A stretch of 36,002 bases of DNA from Chlamydiota bacterium (GTDB lineage Bacteria > Chlamydiota > Chlamydiia > Chlamydiales > Rhabdochlamydiaceae). The notes under the pieces are model-generated. The model did no database searches, was not told the DNA's origin, and saw only the letters and a program-made list of their open reading frames with translations. The position numbers and the translations under genes were made by a program. Positions 8,560 through 16,847 of the stretch are shown piece after piece. Numbering within the stretch: position 1 is the first letter of the stretch; the number at the start of each line of letters is the position of its first letter. The stretch spans positions 1 through 36,002 of the forward strand of contig JAPLSW010000073.1 of assembly GCA_026398435.1 (NCBI GenBank). Reading direction: 5' to 3'.

Positions 8560-8812
8560 GTATTTTTAGCAAATATGTTTTTTGTTTGGCATCTAATAAA
8601 AAATAAGTTTAACTTATAAAGCATCTTTGAAACAACTCGGCAATCCCTCATAGAGTTTTCAAGTTAATATTTCACTAAATATTTCCTTCAATAAACCAAA
8701 CTATCAAGTTCTAAATATTTTGAATTGCCATTACATTTTTTAATCTACAACTACTTAATAATAAGCGTAAGCTTTATTAAAAAATAAATACTTTATAATT
8801 CACGCTATTAAG
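8560..8812. other. AT-rich intergenic stretch after npt1
   Basis: Part of a 323-nt gap. Very AT-rich, with no ORF having a ribosome site, no tRNA-like structure and no clear terminator for npt1. The promoter candidate for the next gene lies at 8813-8841. Confidence 0.35.
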
Positions 8813-8841
8813 TTGCTATTTAATTGCACTCAATAGATAAT
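8813..8841 (+). promoter_or_regulatory. Candidate promoter of the Inc-like gene pair
   Basis: TTGCTA (8813-8818), a 17-nt spacer, GATAAT (8836-8841; 5 of 6). The predicted start near 8848 gives a leader of about 35 nt. Confidence 0.4.
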
Positions 8842-8882
8842 GCTAATTTAATAGAAGAAACCGTCTTAACAAGAGGTTGTTT

Positions 8883-9242
8883 ATGTCAGCATTAACAATT
8901 GAGCTAAATAGAGCACCCAACCAGACTCCAGTAAGCAATTCAGGCCCAAATCAAACAAGCACCTGGGGATCAAGAATCGTAGAGCAATTAACTCCCAGCA
9001 GAGATACTTATATGAAATGGGCCAATGTTGCAGCACACATTGCTGTAATTTTCGCCGAAGTTGCTGTCTATTTAGCTCTCATAGCACCTCTCATCATAGG
9101 CATTGTAGCAGCCACCCACCTCAACCCCCTACTTCTTTGCTTGGCAGCCACAGTACCTGGCACATCAAGCATCGTTGTAGCACAATTAAATAAAGCTATT
9201 TTCGACGATATTCATAGATCTATTAACCAAAATATTAAATAG
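8883..9242 (+). CDS. Inc-like small membrane protein 1
   Basis: 119 residues from the ATG preceded by AAGAGG; a TTG 6 nt earlier is less likely. A polar N-terminus of about 40 residues rich in Asn/Gln/Thr is followed by two hydrophobic segments (about 45-70 and 75-95) separated by a short turn, then a polar tail. This bilobed hydrophobic layout is the hallmark used to predict chlamydial inclusion membrane (Inc) proteins secreted by type III secretion. It shares its plan and residues with the next gene (RIVEQLTPS versus RVLEKLTPS; INQ versus ADQ near the end), so the two are tandem paralogues. Function is unknown; the Inc assignment is inference. Confidence 0.7.
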   Translation: MSALTIELNRAPNQTPVSNSGPNQTSTWGSRIVEQLTPSRDTYMKWANVAAHIAVIFAEVAVYLALIAPLIIGIVAATHLNPLLLCLAATVPGTSSIVVAQLNKAIFDDIHRSINQNIK

Positions 9243-9260
9243 ATTTTCACTGGGTGCGAC

Positions 9261-9608
9261 ATGAAAGTTATCTCAGAGCGAGAAGATAGTCAAAGTACGG
9301 TAGTGAATCTTCCTAGAACGCAGAATTGGTGCGGAAGAGTTTTAGAAAAATTAACGCCAAGTCATGCCACTTGTAATGAGTGGGGGCATATTGCCGCGCT
9401 CACTATCATAACGGCAGCTGAATGTTTACTTAAGGCAAGTGTATTAGTCGGCCTTGGAATAGGCGCTCTTGTTTACGCAGGGATTAATCCCAGCTCAATA
9501 CTCCTTACCCTACCCCTGGTAACAATTCTCTACGGATCTATCCACATTATTACAGGGCTTGCTTTTGAGCATCTCCGAGAAATAGCAGACCAAAAATTTT
9601 TGGCATAA
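9261..9608 (+). CDS. Inc-like small membrane protein 2 (tandem paralogue)
   Basis: 115 residues, 18 nt after its paralogue and probably co-transcribed. Polar N-terminus, RVLEKLTPSHATCNEWGHIAA, then two hydrophobic segments (about 47-72 and 76-97) with the short turn GINPSS, and a short charged tail. The paralogue has the matching turn HLNP at the same place. Its ribosome site is weak (GGGTG), consistent with coupling to the first gene. Likely an inclusion-membrane or other membrane protein; no enzymatic motif is visible. Confidence 0.7.
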   Translation: MKVISEREDSQSTVVNLPRTQNWCGRVLEKLTPSHATCNEWGHIAALTIITAAECLLKASVLVGLGIGALVYAGINPSSILLTLPLVTILYGSIHIITGLAFEHLREIADQKFLA

Positions 9609-9650
9609 AAAAACCCGGTAGCCGCTATAAAAGCAGCTCCGTTTTTTTTT
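9607..9650. terminator. Probable bidirectional terminator between convergent genes
   Basis: An imperfect stem (CGG-T-AGC-C-GC, 9616-9625, with GC-A-GCT-CCG, 9633-9641) is followed by nine T on the plus strand and preceded by a seven-A run that serves as the T-tract on the minus strand. It lies between the Inc-like pair (+) and the USP gene (-). Confidence 0.6.
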
Positions 9651-9661
9651 AATGTAAGGCT

Positions 9662-10813
9662 TTAGGTGGTCGGGTTAGCTTGCACCTTTCCGTAAGAAAT
9701 CATATAAGAATTCCTTTTAGCAGCTGCTACCTGTGCTGGAGTTGCCTCTCGAACGGTAGAATCATCGCACAGCCACCACTTCCCTTCTCTTTTAACATAG
9801 GAAATATAGTGACCTCCATTTACTCCTTCGCCTCTATGCACGATAAAGCCTGTGCACTCATAGTGAGCCGCCACACCATCCCGGGATATACCAGCAGCCA
9901 CATCCATCTCTAAAGGAATATCTAAAGGACGGGCATTCTTTCTAGGCGTTGCAGAACCATCACCGTTGAGATAATGCTCAAATCTCTTAAGTTGTATGAC
10001 TAGCGTCTGAGGTGCTATCGGAAATACTTTCCTTACTGGTTCCCCCTCAGCCGTAGCATAATTAAAAAACGAATTAAACATATCCAGAAATGGAACCGTA
10101 TCTTGCATTTGTAACCCGATAAATGGCTCATAAGCGTCTACAAAAGGTCTCCCTGCAGTAGATTGCTGAAGTCTATAGAACACCTGGCCTCTTACTGCCT
10201 GTCTTTCATCATTACCACCGAGCATGGTTCCAAAAAATTCTGACGCATCTTCCTGTCTGAAGCCTGCATCTATATCCCCATTCCTCGCGTGTAAAACAGC
10301 TCTTGCTTCTCTACCTAAATAACCGCATTGATACTGCTGAGCCCCTTGAGCGGCTCTATACCTAGTAAACATTTCTGCAAACACAGGGTCTACTCTACAT
10401 GCGGCTTCCAGCTCAGGATTGTTAAGTACTAATTGCAACGCGGCATTCGCCCAACAATTATTCCCCCCATTTGAAATACCCACAGGCTGATTTGGCTCAA
10501 AAGGAGGAGGCGGGACAGCAACTCTCATTACCGGCGCTGCAGATTCTTCAGACTCATCTGTATACGTGGCTGCTACCCCTAAGAATCCGATGACAAAGGC
10601 CGCTACAGCTCCAATTGCAAATAAAGGGTTAACAGTAAAAGAAAAAACTATACAAGCAATTAAGGCGCCGGTGGCTATTGCTGGGATGATCTGACCTACA
10701 ACTAGGGTAAATATTTTTTCATCCTGCTTCGATAAACCAAGATTTCCCTTATTTTGCAGATTGCCTTGAGAAATAGGCTGAGACCCTGGACCAACTTTTA
10801 CTAATGTACTCAT
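9662..10813 (-). CDS. Membrane-anchored USP-type (C19) deubiquitinase, putative effector
   Basis: 383 residues. Two hydrophobic segments (about 34-57 and 63-83, split by VNPLF) form an Inc-like bilobed anchor. Then comes a Pro-rich linker (PPPPFEP) and a ubiquitin-specific protease domain from about 110 to the end. The Cys box is GISNGGNNCWANAALQ with candidate nucleophile Cys120. The His box is GGHYISYV with His335, followed by WWLCDDS (Asp350/Asp351). The centre contains the family-like QTLVIQLKRFEHY. Substrate is presumably host ubiquitin or a related modifier, since bacteria lack ubiquitin; this is inference. It differs from the Ulp-like ChlaDub proteins of Chlamydia. It faces the Inc-like pair convergently. 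Confidence 0.87.
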   Translation of the reverse strand: MSTLVKVGPGSQPISQGNLQNKGNLGLSKQDEKIFTLVVGQIIPAIATGALIACIVFSFTVNPLFAIGAVAAFVIGFLGVAATYTDESEESAAPVMRVAVPPPPFEPNQPVGISNGGNNCWANAALQLVLNNPELEAACRVDPVFAEMFTRYRAAQGAQQYQCGYLGREARAVLHARNGDIDAGFRQEDASEFFGTMLGGNDERQAVRGQVFYRLQQSTAGRPFVDAYEPFIGLQMQDTVPFLDMFNSFFNYATAEGEPVRKVFPIAPQTLVIQLKRFEHYLNGDGSATPRKNARPLDIPLEMDVAAGISRDGVAAHYECTGFIVHRGEGVNGGHYISYVKREGKWWLCDDSTVREATPAQVAAAKRNSYMISYGKVQANPTT

Positions 10814-10917
10814 AACGTAATCTCCCTTTAATAATTAACAAAGATTATATGTTAATAACGAATATTAACAAACCCTAAAAAATACATGAAAATTACTTGA
10901 ACTAACTGCATCTCATC

Positions 10918-10946
10918 TTGAATTCTTTGGGAAAATAAAGTAGAGT
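10918..10946 (+). promoter_or_regulatory. Candidate lepA promoter
   Basis: TTGAAT (10918-10923), a 17-nt spacer, TAGAGT (10941-10946). The predicted start near 10953 leaves an 18-nt leader containing AAGGA just before the ATG at 10971. Confidence 0.5.
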
Positions 10947-10970
10947 GCTCCCTTTACTTCAAGGAAACAC

Positions 10971-12782
10971 ATGCACACTTATGATTTGAAGCGGATACGC
11001 AACTTTTCGATCATTGCCCATATCGACCACGGCAAGTCTACCATCGCAGATAGACTACTAGAACTTACTAAGACCATCGCCTCTCGTGACATGCAAGAGC
11101 AAGTACTCGATGCAATGGATCTAGAAAGAGAGAGGGGCATTACCATCAAAGCCCATCCAGTTACGATGTTTTATACAGCCGATGACGGAACCTCTTACCA
11201 AATTAACTTCATCGATACTCCAGGTCATGTGGACTTTTCTTATGAAGTGTCAAGATCACTTTCTGCCTGTGAGGGAGCTCTCCTGGTTGTAGATGCAGTG
11301 CAAGGGGTGCAAGCCCAGAGTCTTGCAAACGTCCATTTAGCCGTCGATCGAAACCTTGAGATCGTGCCCGTTATTAATAAGATCGATCTCCCATCGTCTG
11401 ATATAGAAGGGGTAAAACAGCAAATTGAAGATGTCATAGGAATAGACACCTCTAATGTAGTTCTCTGCTCTGCAAAAACAGGGATTGGAATCAAAGACAT
11501 CCTAGAAAAGATCTTAATTGATGTTCCCTGCCCTGCAGAACCTACAGATAACATCCTCAGAGCTCTGGTATTTGACTCCCACTATGACACCTACCGTGGC
11601 GTTATGGTCTATGTTAGAATCGTTAGCGGAGAGATCACCAAAAAAACACAGATCAAAATGATGGCAACCGGCAAGATCTTCGAAGTTCTTGAAGTAGGAA
11701 TCTTTTGCCCTCAGGAAAAACCGATCGATGTACTTCGCCCAGGCGAAGTAGGCTACGTCCTTGCGAACATCAAAACCACCTCCGATGTGAAAGTGGGAGA
11801 CACCATTACCTCAACCCTTGATCCCGCAAAGGAAGCTCTTCCCGGCTTTAAAATCATAGCGCCTGTGGTATTTGCAGGTATTTACCCGGTTGACTCTTCT
11901 GACTTCGAACAGGTACGCGATGCTTTAGTCAGACTTCAGCTAAATGACTCAGCACTCCAAGTAGAGCAAGAGAGCAGTTTGGCTCTCGGCTTTGGATTTC
12001 GCTGCGGCTTTTTAGGATTACTTCATCTGGAGATTGTTTTTGAAAGACTCCAAAGAGAGTTTGACCTCGATATTATTACGACCGCGCCAAGCGTTGTTTA
12101 TAAATTCACCTTAAGAAATGGGCAGTCCCTAAGTATTGATAACGTAGCTCACTTCCCCGATCCAACGCACATTGAAAATATCGATGAGCCCTGGGTAAAA
12201 TGTCATATCATGATCCCAACAGATTTCTTAGGAGCGATCATGAGCCTTGGTATGGAAAAGCGAGGCTCTCTGGTTAAAACAGAGACCATGGATAGTAAAA
12301 GACTCCTTCTTACCTATAGATTTCCCCTTAATGAAATCATCACCAATTTTAATGACAGATTAAAATCGGTCACACGTGGTTATGGGTCATTTGACTATGA
12401 ATTTGACACCTATGAAACAAGTGACATCGTAAAACTCGAAATACGCGTTAACGATGAACCTGTCGATGCCTTTTCTTGCATGGTTCATAGGTCAAAAGCG
12501 GAAAGCCGTGGCCGTGGCATATGCGAAAAACTCGTAGAGGTCATACCAATGCAACAATTTAAAGTACCTATCCAAGCAGCTGTTGGTGGAAAGATCTTAG
12601 CGCGTGAAACGATCCGTGCCATCACGAAAAACGTCACAGCCAAATGCTACGGTGGTGATATTACTCGCAAAAGAAAACTCTGGGAAAAGCAGAAGAAAGG
12701 TAAAAAGAAGATGAAAGAGATCGGCAAAGTAAACATCCCTCAATCGGCCTTCATGGAAGTTCTAAAAGCTGAAGATAAGTAA
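10971..12782 (+). CDS. lepA: Elongation factor 4 (LepA), translational GTPase
   Basis: 603 residues, normal length for LepA (back-translocase/EF4). G1 AHIDHGKST is at about residues 17-25, G3 DTPGH follows, and G4 NKIDLPSSD. The LepA-specific C-terminal domain, with the end motif [20 protein letters not shown], is intact. AAGGA sits 5 nt before the ATG. Neighbouring gnd matches the lepA-gnd order of Chlamydia (CT064-CT063). Confidence 0.97.
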   Translation: MHTYDLKRIRNFSIIAHIDHGKSTIADRLLELTKTIASRDMQEQVLDAMDLERERGITIKAHPVTMFYTADDGTSYQINFIDTPGHVDFSYEVSRSLSACEGALLVVDAVQGVQAQSLANVHLAVDRNLEIVPVINKIDLPSSDIEGVKQQIEDVIGIDTSNVVLCSAKTGIGIKDILEKILIDVPCPAEPTDNILRALVFDSHYDTYRGVMVYVRIVSGEITKKTQIKMMATGKIFEVLEVGIFCPQEKPIDVLRPGEVGYVLANIKTTSDVKVGDTITSTLDPAKEALPGFKIIAPVVFAGIYPVDSSDFEQVRDALVRLQLNDSALQVEQESSLALGFGFRCGFLGLLHLEIVFERLQREFDLDIITTAPSVVYKFTLRNGQSLSIDNVAHFPDPTHIENIDEPWVKCHIMIPTDFLGAIMSLGMEKRGSLVKTETMDSKRLLLTYRFPLNEIITNFNDRLKSVTRGYGSFDYEFDTYETSDIVKLEIRVNDEPVDAFSCMVHRSKAESRGRGICEKLVEVIPMQQFKVPIQAAVGGKILARETIRAITKNVTAKCYGGDITRKRKLWEKQKKGKKKMKEIGKVNIPQSAFMEVLKAEDK

Positions 12783-12813
12783 GCTGATTTTTCTACCGAA
12801 TACTTAGAGAAAG

Positions 12814-12846
12814 AAAAGGCGCCAGCTAAAAGCTGGCGCCTTTTTT
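12814..12846. terminator. Strong bidirectional terminator (lepA/gnd)
   Basis: Perfect 10-bp stem GGCGCCAGCT (12818-12827) with AGCTGGCGCC (12831-12840), loop AAA, six T on the plus side and four A (T on the minus strand) on the other. It serves both convergent genes; the gnd stop codon begins 2 nt after the T-run. Confidence 0.9.
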
Positions 12847-12847
12847 C

Positions 12848-14221
12848 TTAGATACTATAGCTACCAGCTGTTGTATTTCCACCAGTGCCTGTCCAATTGG
12901 TATGGAAGAATTTACCACGAGGGCTATCTATCCTTTCATAGGTATGGGCTCCGAAAAAGTCCCTAAGCCCTTGTAGCAAGTTAGCCGGAAGGCGCTCAGA
13001 GCGGTATCCATCAAAGAAAGCAAGTGCTGTGCTAAAGCAAGGCATAGGAACGCCGTGCTCCACAGCTTTTGCAATAACCCTTCTCCAACCGATTTCAGCC
13101 GATAGAATCTCCCCTCTAAAATAATCATCAAATAGAAGATTTTGTAGAGTAGATGTCTTATCGTACGCTGTTTTGATGTTATTCAAAAACTGACTGCGTA
13201 TGATACAGCCTTCACGCCAGATTAGAGCAATCGATCCATAGTTCAAGTGCCATTTAAAATCGTCAGCGGCGGCTTTCATAAGCATAAACCCTTGGGCGTA
13301 ACTAATGATCTTAGAAGCATAAAGAGCCTGTCTTACATCTTCGATGAACTGCTTTTTATCACCTGTAAAAGGAATTTTATGACGTGGGAAAAGTTTTGAG
13401 GCTTTAATTCTTTCTTCTTTTAGGGAAGAAAGACATCTTGCAAATACAGCCTCTCCAATAAGCGTTACTGGCTGACCAAGATCTAGGGCGCTGATTGCTG
13501 TCCACTTTCCTGTTCCCTTTTGTCCAGCTACATCTAAAATTTTATCAACAAGGGGCGTTCCATCTGTGTCTTTATGGGAAAGAACTCCACTTGTAATTTC
13601 TATAAGGTAGCTGCTGAGAACCCCTTTATTCCAGGAGAGGAAGATCTCTTTAATTTCATCGACGCTAAGACCTAGAACTTCTCTAAGAAGCTGGTAGGCT
13701 TCGCAGATAAGCTGCATGTCCCCATATTCAATTCCATTGTGAACCATCTTGACATAGTGACCAGCTCCCCCTTCCCCTATCCATTCGCAGCATGGAGATG
13801 GGCCATTACGAGCCCCTTCTTCCCCACCGGAAATTCCCGCTCCCATGAAAAGGATCCCCTTTTCAGCAAGGCTCTTCATCCTTCTTTCGCTATCGGGATA
13901 GTGGCTATTGCCTCCATCGATTACGATGTCCCCTTTTTCTAAAAAAGGAAGGCATTCTTCGATGAGGTCATCAACTGCCTGGCCGGCTTTAACCATCATC
14001 ATGACTTTGCGAGGTCTTTTAAGAACTTTAAAAAATTCCGCTAAAGAATGAGAAGGTATTACCTTGGTTCCCTTAGCAGGCCCCTCTAAAAAGTCATCTA
14101 CCTTAGAAACTGTTCTATTAAACACCACAACTGCATAGCCATGGTCATTCATATTCAGCACTAAGTTCTGTCCCATAACAGCGAGGCCAATAAGGCCAAT
14201 ATCCGCTTGCATCTGTGTCAT
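12848..14221 (-). CDS. gnd: 6-phosphogluconate dehydrogenase with an internal deletion
   Basis: Decarboxylating, NADP-dependent enzyme of the oxidative pentose phosphate pathway (6-phosphogluconate to ribulose 5-phosphate). N-terminal NADP site IGLAVMGQNL, the SGG substrate motif in GAGISGGEEGAR, the catalytic region VKMVHNGIEYGDMQL, and the C-terminal FGAHTYERID are present. The protein is 457 aa, against about 480 in Chlamydia and 468 in E. coli. At residues 142/143 (nt 13796/13795) the text runs GARNGPS-PCCEWIG, while relatives have about 26-28 residues here beginning with MPGG. The reading frame is kept. Activity is doubtful unless this is an assembly error. The ribosome site AAGAGG is good. 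Confidence 0.93.
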   Translation of the reverse strand: MTQMQADIGLIGLAVMGQNLVLNMNDHGYAVVVFNRTVSKVDDFLEGPAKGTKVIPSHSLAEFFKVLKRPRKVMMMVKAGQAVDDLIEECLPFLEKGDIVIDGGNSHYPDSERRMKSLAEKGILFMGAGISGGEEGARNGPSPCCEWIGEGGAGHYVKMVHNGIEYGDMQLICEAYQLLREVLGLSVDEIKEIFLSWNKGVLSSYLIEITSGVLSHKDTDGTPLVDKILDVAGQKGTGKWTAISALDLGQPVTLIGEAVFARCLSSLKEERIKASKLFPRHKIPFTGDKKQFIEDVRQALYASKIISYAQGFMLMKAAADDFKWHLNYGSIALIWREGCIIRSQFLNNIKTAYDKTSTLQNLLFDDYFRGEILSAEIGWRRVIAKAVEHGVPMPCFSTALAFFDGYRSERLPANLLQGLRDFFGAHTYERIDSPRGKFFHTNWTGTGGNTTAGSYSI

Positions 14222-14261
14222 TTTATTCCTCTTAATTTAGCAATGTTACGGCATTTTCTTC

Positions 14262-14291
14262 TTGAGACAAAGACCTCTTCCCAAGTAGAAT
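14262..14291 (+). promoter_or_regulatory. Candidate promoter of tRNA-Arg
   Basis: TTGAGA (14262-14267), an 18-nt spacer, TAGAAT (14286-14291); both boxes are 5 of 6. It ends 15 nt before the tRNA, fitting a short 5' leader. Confidence 0.6.
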
Positions 14292-14306
14292 AACCGGTCT
14301 ATTTAC

Positions 14307-14380
14307 GTTCTCGTAGCTCAGGTGGATAGAGCGGTCGCCTCCTAAGCGACAGGTCGCGCGTTCAACTCGCGCCGAGGACA
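14307..14380 (+). tRNA. tRNA-Arg (anticodon CCU)
   Basis: 74 nt cloverleaf. Acceptor GTTCTCG pairs with CGAGGAC (one G-U pair), D stem GCTC/GAGC, anticodon stem GTCGC/GCGAC with loop CTCCTAA (anticodon CCT), T stem GCGCG/CGCGC with loop TTCAACT. Discriminator A; CCA is not encoded. It marks the junction between the ytg-gnd block and the amiA-dnaA block. Confidence 0.95.
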
Positions 14381-14385
14381 ATCTT

Positions 14386-15081
14386 TTACGATTTTAAAAA
14401 CTTATCTATCCCTTGCGCTACACCCTTAGCGATATTTTCCAAGTATTCTTTTCTTCTAAGATGGGAGCATTCTTGGATATTTGTCACAAAGCCCCCCTCT
14501 AATAATACGGCCGGCATATCCGTTTCTCGTATTACATGGAAATTGCCCACTTTAACACCACGAGAGTTCGCTTCCGTTTGATCGATTACGTAATGGAGTA
14601 TGTAGTTAGCAAGTTTTCTTGATTTTTTCGCCCTTTCAGGATCTTTCGAGTCGTAATAAAAGATTTCCACACCTTTGGCATCGGTATTTCTTGATGCATT
14701 GTAATGGATGCTTACAAAAAGCGCGCTCTGCGTCTTATTAGCCAAAGCGACCCTTCTATGCAAAGAGATCTCGACATCTTTAGATCTTGTGAGTATCACC
14801 CGATAGCCCATCTGCTCTAAGAATTTTTTTGTATATAACACTGTAGCAAGAGTAATTTTTTTTTCTTTGAAGGAGTGGACCTTGGTCCCCTCATCGCGTC
14901 CTCCGTGACCTGCATCGAGCATAATCACTGGCTTATTAAACGTTTGCTCTGAAGATCTTTCATGGGGCTTTGTACGAAGCCCTGAGCTGCTATGGATCAT
15001 CTCAGCGGCAAGCGAATTGCAGCCAAAAGAGAATAAGCAGACAATAAAAAATAGCTTCTTAAGAACTTTTGGTACTTGCAT
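14386..15081 (-). CDS. amiA: N-acetylmuramoyl-L-alanine amidase AmiA (Amidase_3)
   Basis: Zinc amidase that cuts the peptide from MurNAc in peptidoglycan; in Chlamydia it works with the division machinery. With the start at 15081 it has 231 residues: a signal peptide (KVLKKLFFIVCLFSF, ending near SLAA) and a catalytic domain with ligands His59 (LDAGHGG), Glu73 (FKEKKI), His126 (SIHYN) and catalytic Glu195 (LLEGGF). The frame extends to 15192, but that extension reads through a 25-bp copy of the murE 3' end (15163-15187) and would bury the signal peptide, so I reject it. No strong ribosome site precedes 15081. In Chlamydia it directly follows murE (CT269-CT268). Confidence 0.92.
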   Translation of the reverse strand: MQVPKVLKKLFFIVCLFSFGCNSLAAEMIHSSSGLRTKPHERSSEQTFNKPVIMLDAGHGGRDEGTKVHSFKEKKITLATVLYTKKFLEQMGYRVILTRSKDVEISLHRRVALANKTQSALFVSIHYNASRNTDAKGVEIFYYDSKDPERAKKSRKLANYILHYVIDQTEANSRGVKVGNFHVIRETDMPAVLLEGGFVTNIQECSHLRRKEYLENIAKGVAQGIDKFLKS

Positions 15082-15162
15082 GAACACGCCGATTTTTCTT
15101 TGAATTTCCCCATTGTGCTTGAGAATAAGATTTTCTTGCACGCAAAGATCGGTATATCTTCT

Positions 15163-15187
15163 CGAAAGATTAATTACAACAGCCTTG
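15163..15187. repeat. 25-bp direct repeat, amiA side of the inserted cassette
   Basis: Plus-strand text CGAAAGATTAATTACAA, then C, then AGCCTTG. It is identical in 24 of 25 positions to 18249-18273, where the same sequence forms the last codons and stop of murE. The pair brackets about 3.06 kb of accessory genes. Confidence 0.85.
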
Positions 15188-15319
15188 AGCATGCAAATGG
15201 AAGCTGTTTCACGAATCGCATTTAAAAGTTGCTATCTTTGAGTGCTAAATATAATCACGCGATTTTTAAGAACAAGACGGGAATACTAAGATTTCCTTTA
15301 TCTACGCCGCTATTTAAAA

Positions 15320-16006
15320 TTAGTGTTCATGCATAATCATATCCGCAATCCTAAACACAGGCTCAAACATAGCTATCGATGCTACTACGCCCGCAGCTCC
15401 AAGAGAAATGCCCAAGACGATTGGCAGTGCGGCAGTAGCTACTAGCGCAGTCGTTGTCCACGCTGTTACCTGCACTGCTACATGAGCTGAGGGAATCACA
15501 ATCGTTGTTATTGTTGATGATGAAGCCACTACTGACACTACAAAAGTAACCATACCACCGACTAAACTCACCATAGCACCGACAAATTCTGTCTCTCCCA
15601 CAGCAGCTTCCCATCCCGGATGTCGGGCTCGAAAACCTTCTTGAGGACCGGCAGCGTTTCTTACTGGGGGAGCAATCCGATTTCCCCCATTACTAGGAGG
15701 TAGTAAAGTTTCGCTAATTAAGCTGCCATCCCTTCTTACAACTATTTCGCTTCTTCTTTGATCAGGAAAAGACATTTTACATACAAAACATTTTAAAAGC
15801 TTCTGATTACGAGGGACATCCGGCAAACACCTTGAACATATGCCATGAATGATTTTTCTTTCAGCTTCTGTACCACTGCCACTTACCATAGAGTGACCAT
15901 TCCAGGTATGAGTATTCATTGTTGGATCATCATCAAACGGATTTGTCAGGCAAATATGACACTGCGTGTCTGTTGCATAAGGTATACTTATCGGTCGTAC
16001 GCTCAT
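15320..16006 (-). CDS. RING-like zinc-finger protein with Inc-like membrane anchor
   Basis: 228 residues. The N-terminal ligands are spaced C16-x2-C19, His33/His38, H54-x2-C57-x2-C60, then C73-x2-C76 in LLKCFVCKMSFP. This matches the cross-brace order of RING E3 ubiquitin ligases, except that the third ligand, normally a Cys 1-3 residues before H54, is missing; His33 or His38 may substitute. Residues about 141-173 and 184-214 are two hydrophobic segments, an Inc-like bilobed anchor. AGGGA lies 7 nt before the ATG. It sits inside the direct-repeat-bounded cassette with the AbiL-like pair. An effector E3 ligase is an inference; a structural zinc ribbon is the alternative. Confidence 0.7.
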   Translation of the reverse strand: MSVRPISIPYATDTQCHICLTNPFDDDPTMNTHTWNGHSMVSGSGTEAERKIIHGICSRCLPDVPRNQKLLKCFVCKMSFPDQRRSEIVVRRDGSLISETLLPPSNGGNRIAPPVRNAAGPQEGFRARHPGWEAAVGETEFVGAMVSLVGGMVTFVVSVVASSSTITTIVIPSAHVAVQVTAWTTTALVATAALPIVLGISLGAAGVVASIAMFEPVFRIADMIMHEH

Positions 16007-16042
16007 AAATTAATCCCTATATTTAAGATCAAGAAGTGAAAA

Positions 16043-16071
16043 ATTGTATCAAGCCGACATTAAAGCTGCAA
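16043..16071 (-). promoter_or_regulatory. Candidate promoter of the RING-like gene
   Basis: Minus strand: TTGCAG (16071-16066), a 17-nt spacer, TACAAT (16048-16043) preceded by TGA, giving an extended -10 TGATACAAT. The predicted start near 16036 leaves a 30-nt leader. Confidence 0.4.
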
Positions 16072-16172
16072 TTTTAAAGAATCGATAAAGAATGGTTAGT
16101 AATTAAAGAGAACTCGAGAACGACCTAACTCTAATTCTATGTAGTGTTTTTTGAGGGTCAGCGATATTTTAC

Positions 16173-16832
16173 TCAGTCCTCTTCTCGGTATCCTGGCTCA
16201 TTCATGAGTTGCTTAACTAACAAATGGACAGTTGTTGATGGATTGGCACTTTCAGGACGATTTTGAGAATTGTGCAATCTAGCAGATCTCTTTAGAGCAT
16301 TTTGTCTCAATCCTTTAATCTCCCTGTACAAATCAGCTCCCTTTTCATATTTTATATTTCTATGCTTTTTTAACATTTTAAATAGTTGGTCTCTGTGTGT
16401 AGAGGTCCCTAAATCTTGATAATGCAAGAGAATCCATAGCTCAAAGGAATCGTTAGAATAAGCAACAGAGATTTTATGTTTTTCTGCTAGTGTCAACGCC
16501 TTGTTAAATTGAGCCTTATCGGTTTTATTCAAAGGATTAGCATCCCGATCTAAGACAACCCAGGCAGCATCTATTTCTTTATCGAACTCGCCGGTCTGCA
16601 ATCTTCTATTTTTCTCTTCTATTGTTTTTTCCACTAAGCTGACTTTGTGATCGGACTTATCTAGAGCAACGACAATAGGGCCTGTAGAGCTTTTGTAGTG
16701 ATTAAAGTAAAGAGTCTCCGTCTTGCCTTCAGTACAAATTAAATACCTCCTGCGAGGAGGAAATGCCCCTTTTTCCCGTTTACGTTCTTTGCGCAACTCC
16801 CAAGGTTCAAATTTTTGTTTTCGCTTAGCCAT
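16173..16832 (-). CDS. RloB-family TOPRIM-like protein (AbiLii-like)
   Basis: 219 residues. After a very basic N-terminus comes YLICTEGKTETLYFNHY, with the TOPRIM-type Glu35, and AAWVVLDRDAN, with Asp95/Asp97 (the DxD motif). This is the RloB layout, a TOPRIM-related nuclease-like domain. It lies 15 nt downstream of an RloA/AAA-type ATPase and is presumably co-transcribed with it. The two-gene pair matches the plan of AbiL (AbiLi ATPase, AbiLii RloB), an abortive-infection phage defence system. Defence in this host is inference; its catalytic activity is not established by the sequence. Confidence 0.85.
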   Translation of the reverse strand: MAKRKQKFEPWELRKERKREKGAFPPRRRYLICTEGKTETLYFNHYKSSTGPIVVALDKSDHKVSLVEKTIEEKNRRLQTGEFDKEIDAAWVVLDRDANPLNKTDKAQFNKALTLAEKHKISVAYSNDSFELWILLHYQDLGTSTHRDQLFKMLKKHRNIKYEKGADLYREIKGLRQNALKRSARLHNSQNRPESANPSTTVHLLVKQLMNEPGYREED

Positions 16833-16847
16833 TTTTAAAAATTCCTG

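Noticed and set aside
15082..15192. N-terminal extension of amiA by 37 codons
   Set aside because: It reads through the 25-bp copy of the murE 3' end and would place the signal peptide internally; there is no ribosome site at 15192.
15363..15614. 83-aa minus-strand frame rich in Asn, Ser and Cys
   Set aside because: It lies entirely within the RING-like gene in another frame; its odd composition is a by-product of Thr/Val/Ser codons.
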